The notes under the pieces were generated by a model. It saw only the letters and a list, made by a program, of their open reading frames with translations. It did no database searches and was not told the origin of the DNA. Positions 11,365 through 20,145 of a stretch of DNA of 64,000 nt are shown in pieces. The first letter of the stretch is position 1. Each line of letters begins with the position of its first letter. Origin of the DNA: Dyella subtropica (GTDB lineage: Bacteria > Pseudomonadota > Gammaproteobacteria > Xanthomonadales > Rhodanobacteraceae); NCBI RefSeq assembly GCF_026283965.1, contig NZ_JAPDPD010000002.1:62001-126000 (forward strand). The letters are read 5' to 3'. Made by a program: the position numbers and the translations under genes.

Positions 11365-13875
11365 TTATTGATAGCCAAGGATACCACGGCGCAACAGGCC
11401 TTCTGCCTGGCTGTTGAACGCGCCCAGACCCTTGAACTGCAGTTCGAACATGATCGCGTTGTTGGCGTTGGCATGCTGCGTATTGAAGTTATAGGTGTTG
11501 ACGTAGTGACGGCCGATCACACGCACGGCTACACAGCAGCTGTCGTACTCGATGCCGGCCAGCGCCTCGACAGTGCGCTTCTCCAGCACCGAATATGTCC
11601 AGCGTCCAAGGATGCGCCAGCGATCGGAGATCGGGTAGACCGCGGAAGCGTCATATTGTTCCAGTAGGCCGCGGCGATAGCGGTAGGAGAAATTGACAAT
11701 GCCATCGACGCCGATGCGGCGCTGCAATTCCACGGCACCCAGATCGGTGTTGCGGCCGACAAAATAGGGTTTGCCCGTAATGTCATTGCCCGCCAGCATC
11801 CGGGTGTGGGGGTTCCACTGATAGGAGCTGTTGAGGCGCCATTGGTCGTTGAGCTGGACGCTCAATTGGGCCACATAGTCCGATCCAGACCAGTCCGTCG
11901 GTGCGCTGACGGTGTTGGCACCGTTGGGCAACTGCACGCGCTGCTGGTTGAAATAGCGAATTTGGCCAAAGCTGGCCGACAGCCGCTCCACACCGTTGTC
12001 GTCCAGTAAACGCGTGGTCACCGCGGCGGTCAGGTTGTTCGCATTCATTTGACGATCCGCGCCGGAGTACTTGTTCGGCGAGAACAACTGCCAGTAGTCG
12101 AACGACATCAGATTGGTGTCGAACAGCGGCAGGTTGTTCTGGTCGCGGTACGGCACGTACAGGTAGTACAGGCGCGGCTCCAGCGTTTGCGTATAACTGT
12201 TGCCGAACAGCGACGTGTTGCGGTCGAAAACCAGGCCGCTGTCCAGGCTCACGATCGGTAGCGAGCGGCTGGGCGAGCGTTGACTGAAAGGTGTGGTGAT
12301 GCCCGGGCTATTCGGATTGTTTGGATTGAGAAAGCCGAAATAGCCGTAACGCTGGTAGCCGCCAGTGAGCTCATAGCCGGTATAGCGATAAGCCACCTTG
12401 GGTCGTACGAACCAGGCTGCACCACGGAAATCGGCGGCCAGGTAGGGGTACAGATCCAGGCGATTGCCCTCGACCACATCGTTCTTGCGGAACGCCACCG
12501 CCTCCGTATCGGCGCCGAACTCCAGCCATCGCTCGACCGGCAGGTTCAGGTTGAAGGTGGCGCGCGGCCAGCGCTTGTACTGCACGACCGAGTCGGGCAG
12601 GTTGGGGTCGACGTTCTGGTAGGTATCCGCGCCGAACGAGGCACTCCACCACCTGCCGCCGCCGTTCACATAGGCGCTGGAGGTCAGCGTGCCGATGGCC
12701 GAGGTGTACAAGTCGTTGCCGAAATCGCGCAGATAATTGCGGTCCGACGAGCGGTTGATGCTCGTGTTGAACGACCACGGGCCGATCAGGTGCGAGCTGT
12801 CGTTGAACTTCACCAGGTAGCGGTCGGTGCCCTTGGTCTGCTCGACGCTGTTCGGAGCGGTCTTGCCATTGTCGTTGGGCAGGTATTCGATGTTCAGCTG
12901 ACCGCTGGAGCCTGGGATCAGGTTCAGATAGCGGAACTCGCCCGCCAGCATCAAGCCGCGATCGACATAGATGCGCGGATCGAGCGTGGCGTCGTAATTC
13001 GGCGCCAGGTTCAAATAATAAGGCGTGCTGAGCATGAAGCCCGAGCGGTTGGAGCTGCCGAAGGTCGGGTTCAGGAAGCCACTCTGGCGCCGGTTGTCCA
13101 CCGGAAAGCTGAAGTAGGGAAAGTACATGATCGGCACACCGCCAAGGCTCATGGTGGCGTTGCGAGCTGTACCCCTGCCGCTTTCCTTGTCGATGCGTAG
13201 ATCCTTGGAGCGGATTTCCCACAGATGGTGGCCGACGTCGCAGGTGGAATAGGTCACCGCGGTGTAATGGGTGCGCTGGGCGTCGAGCATCTGGCCGCGT
13301 TTCGCCACGCCGTTGCCGCGCGACTCCAGCATTTGATAGCGCACGTCGTCGGCGATGCCGGTGCTGGCGTCGGTGTTCCCGCGCATATGTTCGGCCGACA
13401 TCAGCTGACCGGCTTCCTGGTAGCGCACGTTGCCGCGCGCGTCGTAATCGGTGGTGTCGCTGTTGTAATCGGCGGTGTCCGACTGCATGCGCTGGTCGGC
13501 GCGTTCCAGCTTTACGCGGCCCTGCAGGTGATAGACGGTCTGGTCCGAGCTATCGACCTGTTCGGCGTATACCTCGGTGTTGGAGGTATCGCGCAGGGAG
13601 CTGTCCTTGCTCAAGGTCGGGTCGTAGAACTCAAGCATCGCGTTCGGGCGGCACATCGCGTAATTGAGCGGCCGCCGCGCGCAGTGGAACGAGCCCAGAG
13701 CGCAGGTCGGCGTGGCGTTGGCCTCCGAGTTCTCCGTCGGTGCTGGCGCTGGCGCCGCGCCTACATCAGGAGCGGTCGACTGGGCTTCGGCTTGGCCGCC
13801 GAACAGGGCGAGGGCCGCGGCTACCGCCAGCAGGCGGCGCGGGGGCAGGTGGCGCAAGGTCAGCTTAGGCGTCAC
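11365..13875 (-). CDS. lptD: LPS-assembly outer-membrane protein LptD
   Basis: LptD is the beta-barrel that, with LptE, inserts LPS into the outer leaflet. From the GTG at 13875 the product has 836 residues. It has a signal peptide (LLAVAAALALFGGQAEAQ), an OstA/LptA-like periplasmic domain (YHLQGRVKLERADQRMQSD) and a large C-terminal barrel. The adjacent cysteines in YDSCCVAVRV match the Cys pair used for LptD's interdomain disulfides, with N-terminal Cys residues in PTCALGSFHCARRP as likely partners. Start choice is uncertain: an in-frame ATG at 13956 would give a 27-residue longer leader, and the frame is open to 14157, inside msrB. The GTG start gives a normal signal peptide. It heads the surA-pdxA-rsmA-apaGH run. 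Confidence 0.95.
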   Translation of the reverse strand: MTPKLTLRHLPPRRLLAVAAALALFGGQAEAQSTAPDVGAAPAPAPTENSEANATPTCALGSFHCARRPLNYAMCRPNAMLEFYDPTLSKDSSLRDTSNTEVYAEQVDSSDQTVYHLQGRVKLERADQRMQSDTADYNSDTTDYDARGNVRYQEAGQLMSAEHMRGNTDASTGIADDVRYQMLESRGNGVAKRGQMLDAQRTHYTAVTYSTCDVGHHLWEIRSKDLRIDKESGRGTARNATMSLGGVPIMYFPYFSFPVDNRRQSGFLNPTFGSSNRSGFMLSTPYYLNLAPNYDATLDPRIYVDRGLMLAGEFRYLNLIPGSSGQLNIEYLPNDNGKTAPNSVEQTKGTDRYLVKFNDSSHLIGPWSFNTSINRSSDRNYLRDFGNDLYTSAIGTLTSSAYVNGGGRWWSASFGADTYQNVDPNLPDSVVQYKRWPRATFNLNLPVERWLEFGADTEAVAFRKNDVVEGNRLDLYPYLAADFRGAAWFVRPKVAYRYTGYELTGGYQRYGYFGFLNPNNPNSPGITTPFSQRSPSRSLPIVSLDSGLVFDRNTSLFGNSYTQTLEPRLYYLYVPYRDQNNLPLFDTNLMSFDYWQLFSPNKYSGADRQMNANNLTAAVTTRLLDDNGVERLSASFGQIRYFNQQRVQLPNGANTVSAPTDWSGSDYVAQLSVQLNDQWRLNSSYQWNPHTRMLAGNDITGKPYFVGRNTDLGAVELQRRIGVDGIVNFSYRYRRGLLEQYDASAVYPISDRWRILGRWTYSVLEKRTVEALAGIEYDSCCVAVRVIGRHYVNTYNFNTQHANANNAIMFELQFKGLGAFNSQAEGLLRRGILGYQ

Positions 13876-13998
13876 GATGGCAATCTGTCGGCTCGGGAAG
13901 GTCGTTAAGCTAGCAGAAAGACCCCATATTCGGCAGGCGCGGCCTATACGGGCCATGAGGACAGACTCTTTCCTTTCCCCTGCACGTGAGGATTCAGC

Positions 13999-14403
13999 AT
14001 GAGCCAGACCAAGCTGGGCAAGACCGACGCCGAATGGCGTGCCGAACTGACGCCTGAGCAGTACGCCGTGTGCCGCTGCTCGGCCACCGAGCCGCCGTTC
14101 AGCGGCAAGTGGTATCGACACAAGGACGCTGGAACCTATGTTTGCGCGGCTTGCCATGCCCGCCTATTCGCGTCCGAAGCCAAATACGACTCCGGATCGG
14201 GCTGGCCGAGCTACTTCCAGCCATTGACCCGTGCCTCGGTCAGTCTGCACAAGGATGAGAGTCACGGCATGAGCCGCACCGAGGTGCGTTGCTCGGAATG
14301 TAGCTCGCATCTGGGGCACGTATTCCCGGATGGCCCCAAGCCGACCGGGCTGCGCTACTGCATCAATTCGGCGGCGCTGGATTTCGTCCCGGCCGGCAAA
14401 TAA
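13999..14403 (+). CDS. msrB: Peptide-methionine (R)-S-oxide reductase MsrB
   Basis: MsrB reduces methionine-R-sulfoxide in proteins. The 134-residue protein carries two zinc CxxC motifs (CAAC and CSEC), the substrate-binding [11 protein letters not shown], the [16 protein letters not shown] segment and the catalytic Cys in RYCINS. The segment [15 protein letters not shown] replaces the more common form and brings two extra cysteines that might act in thiol resolution. There is no signal peptide, so it is cytoplasmic. GTGAGGA precedes the ATG. It is divergent from lptD. Confidence 0.97.
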   Translation: MSQTKLGKTDAEWRAELTPEQYAVCRCSATEPPFSGKWYRHKDAGTYVCAACHARLFASEAKYDSGSGWPSYFQPLTRASVSLHKDESHGMSRTEVRCSECSSHLGHVFPDGPKPTGLRYCINSAALDFVPAGK

Positions 14404-14410
14404 CGCCAAT

Positions 14411-15331
14411 TCAAAGCATCAGCTCGCTGACATGCGCGCTGGCACTGGCGGCCAGCGCGTTGAGGTCGTAGCCGCCTTCCAGGCTGGAGACCAGCCGCCC
14501 GTCAGCATGAGCCCGGGCCAGGTCGACCAGGCGGCCGGTGATCCAGGCGTAGTCCTCGGTGCTGAGCCGCAGATCGGCCAATGGGTCGTTGCGATGCGCA
14601 TCGAAACCCGCGGAGACCAGCACCAACTGTGGCTTGAACGCGTATAGCCGGGGTAGCAGGGCGCCTTCCCATAGTTCGCGGAACTCGTAGGAGCCGTCAC
14701 CCGGGGAAAGTGGGGCGTTGACCACGTTGCCCACCCCTCGCTCATTCTCGCGCCCCGTTTCCGGATACAGCGGCGATTGATGGCTGGAGATGAACAGCAC
14801 GCGCGGTTCGCGCTCGAAGATGTCCTGCGTGCCATTGCCGTGATGCACATCGAAATCGGCGATGGCTACACGCTTGAGGCCATGAGCCGCCAGCGCGTGG
14901 GCGGCAGCCACGGCGATGTTGTTGAACAGGCAGAAGCCCATCGCCCGATTCGGTGTGGCGTGATGGCCGGGCGGACGGACGGCGCAGAAGGCGTGCCCGC
15001 CACGGTCGCCCATCACCGCGTCGACAGCAGCGACTGCCGCACCTGCTGCATGCAGGGCGGCCTCGGCTGAGGCGGGCGACATCAGTGTGTCCTCGTCTAG
15101 GCGCATCGTGCCCGAAGCCGGAGCGGTCGCGAGGATGCGGTCGACATAATCGGCATCATGCACGCGCAGCAATTGTTCGCGTGTGGCGCGCGGTGCCTCG
15201 ATGCGATCAATGGCGGCGAAGCGATCGTGATCCAGCGCTTGCAGCACGGCACGTAGTCGCGCGGGCGACTCGGCGTGTCCAGGGCCGGGATCGTGCTGCA
15301 GGCAGCTGGGATGCGTATATAGCCGCAGCAT
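14411..15331 (-). CDS. Histone-deacetylase-family hydrolase (class II HDAC-like)
   Basis: A 306-residue arginase/deacetylase-fold zinc hydrolase. Active-site motifs are complete: RPPGHHATPNRAMGFCLFNN, the metal-binding IADFDVHHGNGTQ, ISSHQSPLYP and LVSAGFDAHRNDPL. Bacterial members deacetylate polyamines, acetoin-related substrates or lysines; the substrate here cannot be told from sequence. Its start lies six bases after the stop of the cobalamin adenosyltransferase gene, so it is probably the last gene of a three-gene operon. Its link to cobalamin metabolism is unexplained. Confidence 0.93.
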   Translation of the reverse strand: MLRLYTHPSCLQHDPGPGHAESPARLRAVLQALDHDRFAAIDRIEAPRATREQLLRVHDADYVDRILATAPASGTMRLDEDTLMSPASAEAALHAAGAAVAAVDAVMGDRGGHAFCAVRPPGHHATPNRAMGFCLFNNIAVAAAHALAAHGLKRVAIADFDVHHGNGTQDIFEREPRVLFISSHQSPLYPETGRENERGVGNVVNAPLSPGDGSYEFRELWEGALLPRLYAFKPQLVLVSAGFDAHRNDPLADLRLSTEDYAWITGRLVDLARAHADGRLVSSLEGGYDLNALAASASAHVSELML

Positions 15332-15337
15332 GCGGCG

Positions 15338-15904
15338 TCAGGCTTTCGGTTTGCGGCGACGCTCGTGCTGCCACAGCACTTCGCCATGGCCGCTGGCACG
15401 GGCCAGTACACGCGCGATCACAAACAGCAGATCGGACAGTCGATTGAGATAGCGCTGCGCCTGCGGGCGAACATCTTCCACGCGCGCCAGCGCAATCACC
15501 TCGCGCTCGGCGCGGCGGCACACCGTGCGCGCCAGATGGCAGCTGGACGCGGCCATGCCGCCACCCGGAAGGATGAAATCCTTCAGCGGCGGCAGCGGTT
15601 CGTTGAAGCCGTCGAGCACATGCTCCAACCGCTCGATGTCCGCATCTTCGACCATCGCCATGCCGGGAATGCACAGCTCGCCACCAAGATCGAACAGATC
15701 GTGCTGCACCTGGGTCAGGGCTTCGCGCACAGCGTCGTCCACACCCTCGGCGGCCAGCACCATACCGATGGTGCTGTTGAGTTCGTCCACGGTGCCGTAA
15801 GCGGCGACGCGCAGCGAATCCTTGGCTACGCGCGAACCGTCGCCGAGGCCGGTGCTGCCGTCGTCGCCGGTGCGCGTGTAGATTTTCGAGAGGCGGTTAC
15901 CCAC
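15338..15904 (-). CDS. Cob(I)alamin adenosyltransferase, PduO type
   Basis: This enzyme transfers adenosyl from ATP to reduced cobalamin to make adenosylcobalamin. The 188 residues show the PduO/MMAB pattern: the N-terminal ATP-binding KIYTRTGDDGSTGLGDGSRV, YGTVDELNSTIGM, the RTVCRRAERE segment and YLNRLSDLLFVIAR. The gene lies eight bases after a BtuM-like transporter gene and six before the HDAC-like gene, all on the minus strand. Coupling uptake and adenosylation of B12 fits this order. Confidence 0.95.
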   Translation of the reverse strand: MGNRLSKIYTRTGDDGSTGLGDGSRVAKDSLRVAAYGTVDELNSTIGMVLAAEGVDDAVREALTQVQHDLFDLGGELCIPGMAMVEDADIERLEHVLDGFNEPLPPLKDFILPGGGMAASSCHLARTVCRRAEREVIALARVEDVRPQAQRYLNRLSDLLFVIARVLARASGHGEVLWQHERRRKPKA

Positions 15905-15912
15905 GTGCTACC

Positions 15913-16518
15913 TCAGTGCGGCAGCTTGGGCTGGCTGACGTGATTCAGCGTGCGCGTCAACTGCAGGACCAGTGCGTGTACCGCCAGGCCGAGCGCGGCA
16001 TACAGCGCCATGGTCTCGAGGAAGAACAGATACCAGTCACCCAGGTTGGAGAACCAGGCGGCCATGCTGCGCGGCTGCGGCACGCTGCTGCTCAGCCAAT
16101 AGAAGCTGCCGTTGGAAATCACGTAGCACACGGCCCAGCTGGCCAGCATCGCCATGGCAGCGAGGCCCAGGCTACGCAGGTTCAGGCCGGTCTTCTGGCC
16201 GGCCAGCCAGCTGCCGCCCATCCACAGGCTGAAATACGACGGCACCAGGAACCAGTAGGCCGCTGACACACAGTAGTGGTCCCAGAAATTGATGCCCTGG
16301 TTGCTGATCACCAGGTAGTCGACCAGCACTGCCTCGGCCATCAGCAGGGGGAAGGCCCAGCGCACCGAGCCGCGCAGCCAGAAGCCAGCCAGGAAGAAGA
16401 TGCCCCAGGAGGCGTCCCACACGTCGTGATGGAACAACGAGAGATGCACGCGGGTGGCGGCCATGACCAGGGCGAGAGCCAGGAAGATGCCAAGCCGCTG
16501 GTTTTGCGTCGTAGCCAT
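15913..16518 (-). CDS. Multi-pass membrane protein, probable BtuM-type vitamin B12 transporter
   Basis: A 201-residue integral membrane protein with about six hydrophobic segments (for example IFLALALVMAATRV, WGIFFLAGFWLRG and LGLAAMAMLASWAVCYVIS). Size, topology and operon partner (cobalamin adenosyltransferase) match BtuM, a solitary ECF S-component-like B12 transporter studied in Thiobacillus denitrificans. As I recall, that protein uses a conserved Cys near residue 80 to coordinate and decyanate cobalamin. Here Cys83 lies in FWDHYCVSAAYWFLVP, close to that position. The ATG at 16518 (MATTQNQRL) is chosen; an upstream in-frame ATG at 16542 is possible. No B12 riboswitch is visible upstream. 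The function is an inference from family recall. Confidence 0.65.
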   Translation of the reverse strand: MATTQNQRLGIFLALALVMAATRVHLSLFHHDVWDASWGIFFLAGFWLRGSVRWAFPLLMAEAVLVDYLVISNQGINFWDHYCVSAAYWFLVPSYFSLWMGGSWLAGQKTGLNLRSLGLAAMAMLASWAVCYVISNGSFYWLSSSVPQPRSMAAWFSNLGDWYLFFLETMALYAALGLAVHALVLQLTRTLNHVSQPKLPH

Positions 16519-16621
16519 GAGTTGCTCCAAAGTGTTGCGCAAAATTCAGGCAGCAAGTCTATCCCAATTGGATGTGGCCCAGATGGGGTGAGCCGCCTCT
16601 TGGCGCGTATCATGCGGCCCC

Positions 16622-17887
16622 ATGACTACCCCACTCATCTCCAGTCATACCCCTGTTCGGCAGCCTGCTCTCATCCAGCCGGCTCTCACCCAGCCCGTCC
16701 TCATCGTCGGCGGTGGCCTGGTCGGCGCCAGCCTCGCGATTGCGCTGGATGCCGCTGGTTGCGATGCCATCCTGGTCGAAGCCGCCGCCCCGCGCGTCGA
16801 TACCCAACCCAGCTACGACGAGCGCAATCTCGCGCTGGCTCGCGCCACAGTGAACGGTCTCGATGCCATTGGCGTCTGGCGTCACGCGGCGGCGCAGGCC
16901 ACGCCCATCAAGCACATTCATATCAGCCGCGCTGGCGACTTCGGCAGTGCACGCATGGATGCCGAGCGCGAGGGCGTCGATGCGCTTGGTTGGACGCTGC
17001 CGGCCCGTGAGTTGGGTGTGGCGCTATTACGCCGCCTGGACGAATGCACGCGATTGCGGCGGTTGGCACCGGCGAAGCTGGAGGCGCTGGAACCCCTCGC
17101 CGATGGCTGGCGTGCACAGATACGTACCGCCGAGGGGCTGCAGTCCATCGACGCGGCGCTGGTGGTCGGCGCCGACGGCACGGCGTCGTACGTGCGTGAG
17201 CAGCTGGGCATCGAGGCCGAGGTACACGATTACCAGCAAACACTTTTCGTCTGTACCGTGACGCCCGAGCGTGCTCATGCCAACCGTGCGTACGAACGAT
17301 TCGCCGACAACGGCCCTGTGGCGTTGCTGCCGCTGACCGAGCGTCGCTGCGGCTTGGTTCTAACCGTGCCTTCCGAAGAAGCCGATGCAGTCGTCAAGCT
17401 GGATGACGCCGGCTTCATCGCGTTCGCCCAGCAGCGCTTCGGTTGGCGCCTGGGCAGACTCGGCCGACCAGGCAAGCGTCATCCTTATGCGATCAAACGT
17501 GTCGCCGCGCAGCGGCTGATCGGGCCTCGCGCGGTGCTGGTCGGCAATGCCGCGCAGACCGTGCACCCCATCGGTGCCCAGGGGTTCAACCTCGGTCTGC
17601 GCGATGCGCTGACCTTGGCCGAGCTAGTCGCAGACGCTGACGATCCTGGTGCTGCCGATTTGCTGGAACGCTACGCCGCACGTCGCGTCCCGGACCGCGA
17701 AGGCACCATGACGATGAGTCACGGCCTGGTGCAGCTCGCCTGCTTGCCACAGCCGCTGCTGGGACCGTTGCGCTCACTGGCGCTGCTCGCCTGTGATCGC
17801 GTGCCGCCGTTGCAGCGTCTGCTGGCGCGGCGCGGCATGGGTTTTCGCGGTGAATCGCCACGTGCTGTGCTGGAGCGCTTGCCATGA
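16622..17887 (+). CDS. ubiH: FAD-dependent ubiquinone biosynthesis hydroxylase UbiH-like
   Basis: A 421-residue flavoprotein monooxygenase of the UbiH/COQ6 family, which hydroxylates the ubiquinone ring. The FAD-binding GxGxxG is VLIVGGGLVGASLA (about residues 26-39). The DG motif is VVGADGTASYVR. The second FAD motif reads LVGNAAQTVHPIGAQGFN, with GNAAQT in place of the usual GDAAH; this substitution is what I recall in E. coli UbiH and supports UbiH over UbiI. The N-terminal 24 residues are Pro/Gln-rich and may be partly untranslated. It overlaps the next hydroxylase by ATGA. It is divergent from the B12 operon. Confidence 0.9.
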   Translation: MTTPLISSHTPVRQPALIQPALTQPVLIVGGGLVGASLAIALDAAGCDAILVEAAAPRVDTQPSYDERNLALARATVNGLDAIGVWRHAAAQATPIKHIHISRAGDFGSARMDAEREGVDALGWTLPARELGVALLRRLDECTRLRRLAPAKLEALEPLADGWRAQIRTAEGLQSIDAALVVGADGTASYVREQLGIEAEVHDYQQTLFVCTVTPERAHANRAYERFADNGPVALLPLTERRCGLVLTVPSEEADAVVKLDDAGFIAFAQQRFGWRLGRLGRPGKRHPYAIKRVAAQRLIGPRAVLVGNAAQTVHPIGAQGFNLGLRDALTLAELVADADDPGAADLLERYAARRVPDREGTMTMSHGLVQLACLPQPLLGPLRSLALLACDRVPPLQRLLARRGMGFRGESPRAVLERLP

Positions 17888-19101
17888 ATGCCTTGTCTTC
17901 CGTACGCGGCGAATCCACACGCCGACGCGGCCCCGCACTCGATGTCGCCGTGGTGGGTGGTGGCATGGTCGGAGCGGCGGCAGCATTGGCATTCGCTCGT
18001 GCCGGGTTCGCCACCGCACTGCTGGAGGCGCGCGAACCAGCTCCCTGGTTGGCGACGGATGAAGTGGATTTGCGCGTGGTGGGTCTGGCGCCGTCCTCAA
18101 TCGCGCTATTGGATGATATGGGCGTCTGGACGTCCATCCGCGATTCGCGAGCCGGCCCCTATGCGCACATGCATGTTTGGGATGCCGAGAACGGCGCCTC
18201 CATTCATTTCGATGCCGCGACCGAGGGGCACGATCTGCTCGGCTACATCGTCGAGAACAGCCTGGTGCAATGGCGGCTCTGGCAGGCGCTGGAAGCTGCC
18301 GGCGTGCGCCGCCTGTGTCCGGCCGAAGTGCGTGGCTTCGAAGCTCAAGCGGATCGCATCCAGATCGAGTTGGCCGATGGCGAGTCGATCGCTGCGAGGT
18401 TGCTGGTGGCTGCTGATGGCGCCGGTTCGCCGCTGCGCAAATTGGCGGGCATCGAGACGCATGGGCGCGACTACGCGCAGCGCGCCGTCGTAGCCCACGT
18501 CTCCACCGAGCGGCCGCACGAAAGCACAGCATGGCAACGTTTTATCGGCACCGGCCCGCTGGCGCTGCTGCCGCTGGCGGATGGACGCAGTTCGATCGTG
18601 TGGTCGCTGCCGGAAGATGAAGCACGGCGCGTATTGGCTCTAGATGATCAGGCTTTTCTGGACGAACTGGGCATAGCCAGCGATTTTCGTCTCGGTCGCA
18701 TCACCAGGAGCACGCCGCGCGCCGCATTTCCGCTCAAGCTGCAATTGGCCGAGCGCTACCAGGCCGAGCGTTTCGTGCTGCTTGGCGATGCCGCGCACGC
18801 GGTGCATCCCTTGGCCGGGCAGGGCGTCAATCTCGGCCTGCGCGATGTGGCCGAGTTGCGCGACACATTGGTCGACGCACGCGACGCCGGTCGCGACATC
18901 GCTGCGGAGCATGTATTGCGGCGCTATGCGCGCCGCCGGCGCAGCGCCGACACGCTGGATGCCATGAGCTTCGATGCGCTGGCGCGTGTGTACGCCTGGC
19001 AAGCAGCGCCGCTGGTGGCTGCGCGTGGTCTGGGTGTGCGCCTGATCGATTGTCTGCCGCCGATCAAACGCCGCCTGGCGGAACATGCCTCGGGGTTGTA
19101 A
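17884..19101 (+). CDS. FAD-dependent ubiquinone biosynthesis hydroxylase UbiI/VisC-like
   Basis: A 405-residue second member of the UbiH/UbiI/UbiF family, translationally coupled to ubiH by a 4-bp ATGA overlap. FAD motifs are DVAVVGGGMVGAAAALAFA near the N-terminus, VAADGAGSPLRKLAG, and LLGDAAHAVHPLAGQGVN, with the usual GDAAH. It probably hydroxylates C5 or a neighbouring ring position while UbiH acts on another. Which of UbiI, UbiF or UbiL it represents cannot be settled by eye. There is no transmembrane segment. Confidence 0.9.
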   Translation: MNALSSVRGESTRRRGPALDVAVVGGGMVGAAAALAFARAGFATALLEAREPAPWLATDEVDLRVVGLAPSSIALLDDMGVWTSIRDSRAGPYAHMHVWDAENGASIHFDAATEGHDLLGYIVENSLVQWRLWQALEAAGVRRLCPAEVRGFEAQADRIQIELADGESIAARLLVAADGAGSPLRKLAGIETHGRDYAQRAVVAHVSTERPHESTAWQRFIGTGPLALLPLADGRSSIVWSLPEDEARRVLALDDQAFLDELGIASDFRLGRITRSTPRAAFPLKLQLAERYQAERFVLLGDAAHAVHPLAGQGVNLGLRDVAELRDTLVDARDAGRDIAAEHVLRRYARRRRSADTLDAMSFDALARVYAWQAAPLVAARGLGVRLIDCLPPIKRRLAEHASGL

Positions 19102-19225
19102 GGGGTAGGGATGTAAGAAGTAAGGTGCAAGCATGATGGGGCAAAGGAAGGATGGGGTGCTTCGGCTCGCGCCTTGCTCCTAACCCTTTGCCTCTTACCG
19201 GCTCTTAACCATTTGAGGGTAGACC

Positions 19226-20014
19226 ATGCGTATCGCGCAACTTGGTTGTCTGCTGTTGCTCTCCGGTTTTGTCTTCGCCGCACAGGCGAAGATGGTGCAC
19301 AAGCCCGTCGAATGGACGCAGGACGGCACCCGCTTCCACAGTGTGCTGGTCTACGACGATGCCATAGCCACGAAGCGTCCCGGCCTGGTGATGGTGCCGA
19401 ACTGGTACGGCGTCAACGACATCGCATTGCAAAAGGCCGAGGGCATCGCCGGCAAGGAATACGTCATCCTGGTCACTGATATGTACGGCGAGCAGATCCG
19501 CCCGACCAACGACGACCAGGCCATGGCGGCTGTCAAACCGCTCTACGCAGACCGCGCCTTGATGCGTAAGCGTGCGTCGTTCGCGCTGGACCAACTGAAA
19601 GCGCAGGCCAAGACCGCGCCGATCGACCTGGCCAAGCTCGCCGCCATCGGCTTCTGCTTCGGTGGATCAGCGGTGCTGGATCTGGCCCGCAGCGGTGCCG
19701 ACGTGGCTGCCGTGGTGTCATTCCACGGTGGTCTGGATACCGATAATCCCGAACTCGCCAAGCAGATCAAGGCGCGCGTGCTGGTGATGAACGGCGCCGA
19801 CGACAAGGGCACCATGCCAGACGCCGACAAGTTCATGGACGAGATGCGCAGCAGCAAGGCCGATTGGGAATTCGTGGTGCTCGGCAACGCCGTGCATTGC
19901 TTCACCGAAACCGACCGGCACAAGGAAGGGTGTGCCTATGACGAGCGCGCCGCCAAGCGTAGCTATCGCCTGATGAGCGACTGGCTGCATGGTGCGTTCA
20001 CCGGTACACCTTGA
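19226..20014 (+). CDS. Secreted dienelactone hydrolase family protein
   Basis: A 262-residue alpha/beta hydrolase with a signal peptide (IAQLGCLLLLSGFVFAAQA), so probably periplasmic. The nucleophile elbow is GFCFGGSA, with Cys in place of Ser as in dienelactone hydrolases. The acid is likely the Asp of LVMNGADDKGTM and the catalytic His lies in LGNAVHCFTETD. The substrate is unknown; most exported members are uncharacterised carboxylic-ester hydrolases. GAGGGTAG just before the ATG is a good ribosome site. The 124 bp upstream is rich in purine tracts and holds no gene. Confidence 0.9.
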   Translation: MRIAQLGCLLLLSGFVFAAQAKMVHKPVEWTQDGTRFHSVLVYDDAIATKRPGLVMVPNWYGVNDIALQKAEGIAGKEYVILVTDMYGEQIRPTNDDQAMAAVKPLYADRALMRKRASFALDQLKAQAKTAPIDLAKLAAIGFCFGGSAVLDLARSGADVAAVVSFHGGLDTDNPELAKQIKARVLVMNGADDKGTMPDADKFMDEMRSSKADWEFVVLGNAVHCFTETDRHKEGCAYDERAAKRSYRLMSDWLHGAFTGTP

Positions 20015-20025
20015 TCGAATCATGT

Positions 20026-20047
20026 CCGTGTCCTGCGCAGGACACGG
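20026..20047. repeat. Perfect 22-bp palindrome after the dienelactone hydrolase gene
   Basis: CCGTGTCCTGC is followed directly by its reverse complement. As RNA it would fold to a 9-bp stem with a GCGC loop. It sits 12 bp after the stop and may act in transcript ending or stability. Confidence 0.6.
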
Positions 20048-20072
20048 AAATCAAGACGTCACCCAAACTGAC

Positions 20073-20142
20073 TGTAGGAGCCCACCCTGTGGGCGACCCG
20101 CGCCGTGCAAACCGGCAGTCCTGCCGGTTTGCACGGCGCGGG
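20073..20142. repeat. REP-like element plus 22-bp inverted repeat
   Basis: A REP-type core (TGTAGGAGCCCACCCTGTGG, then GCGACC) at 20073-20098 is followed by a perfect inverted repeat. Arm 20097-20118 pairs with 20121-20142 (22 bp) across a 2-nt spacer. A related REP core and the same internal block recur at 46641-46817. It lies between convergent genes and could end both transcripts. Confidence 0.8.
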
Positions 20143-20145
20143 TAT

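Noticed and set aside
16519-16621. Cobalamin riboswitch before the B12 operon
   Set aside because: Only about 100 bp separate it from divergent ubiH, and no B12-box-like sequence or large fold is seen.
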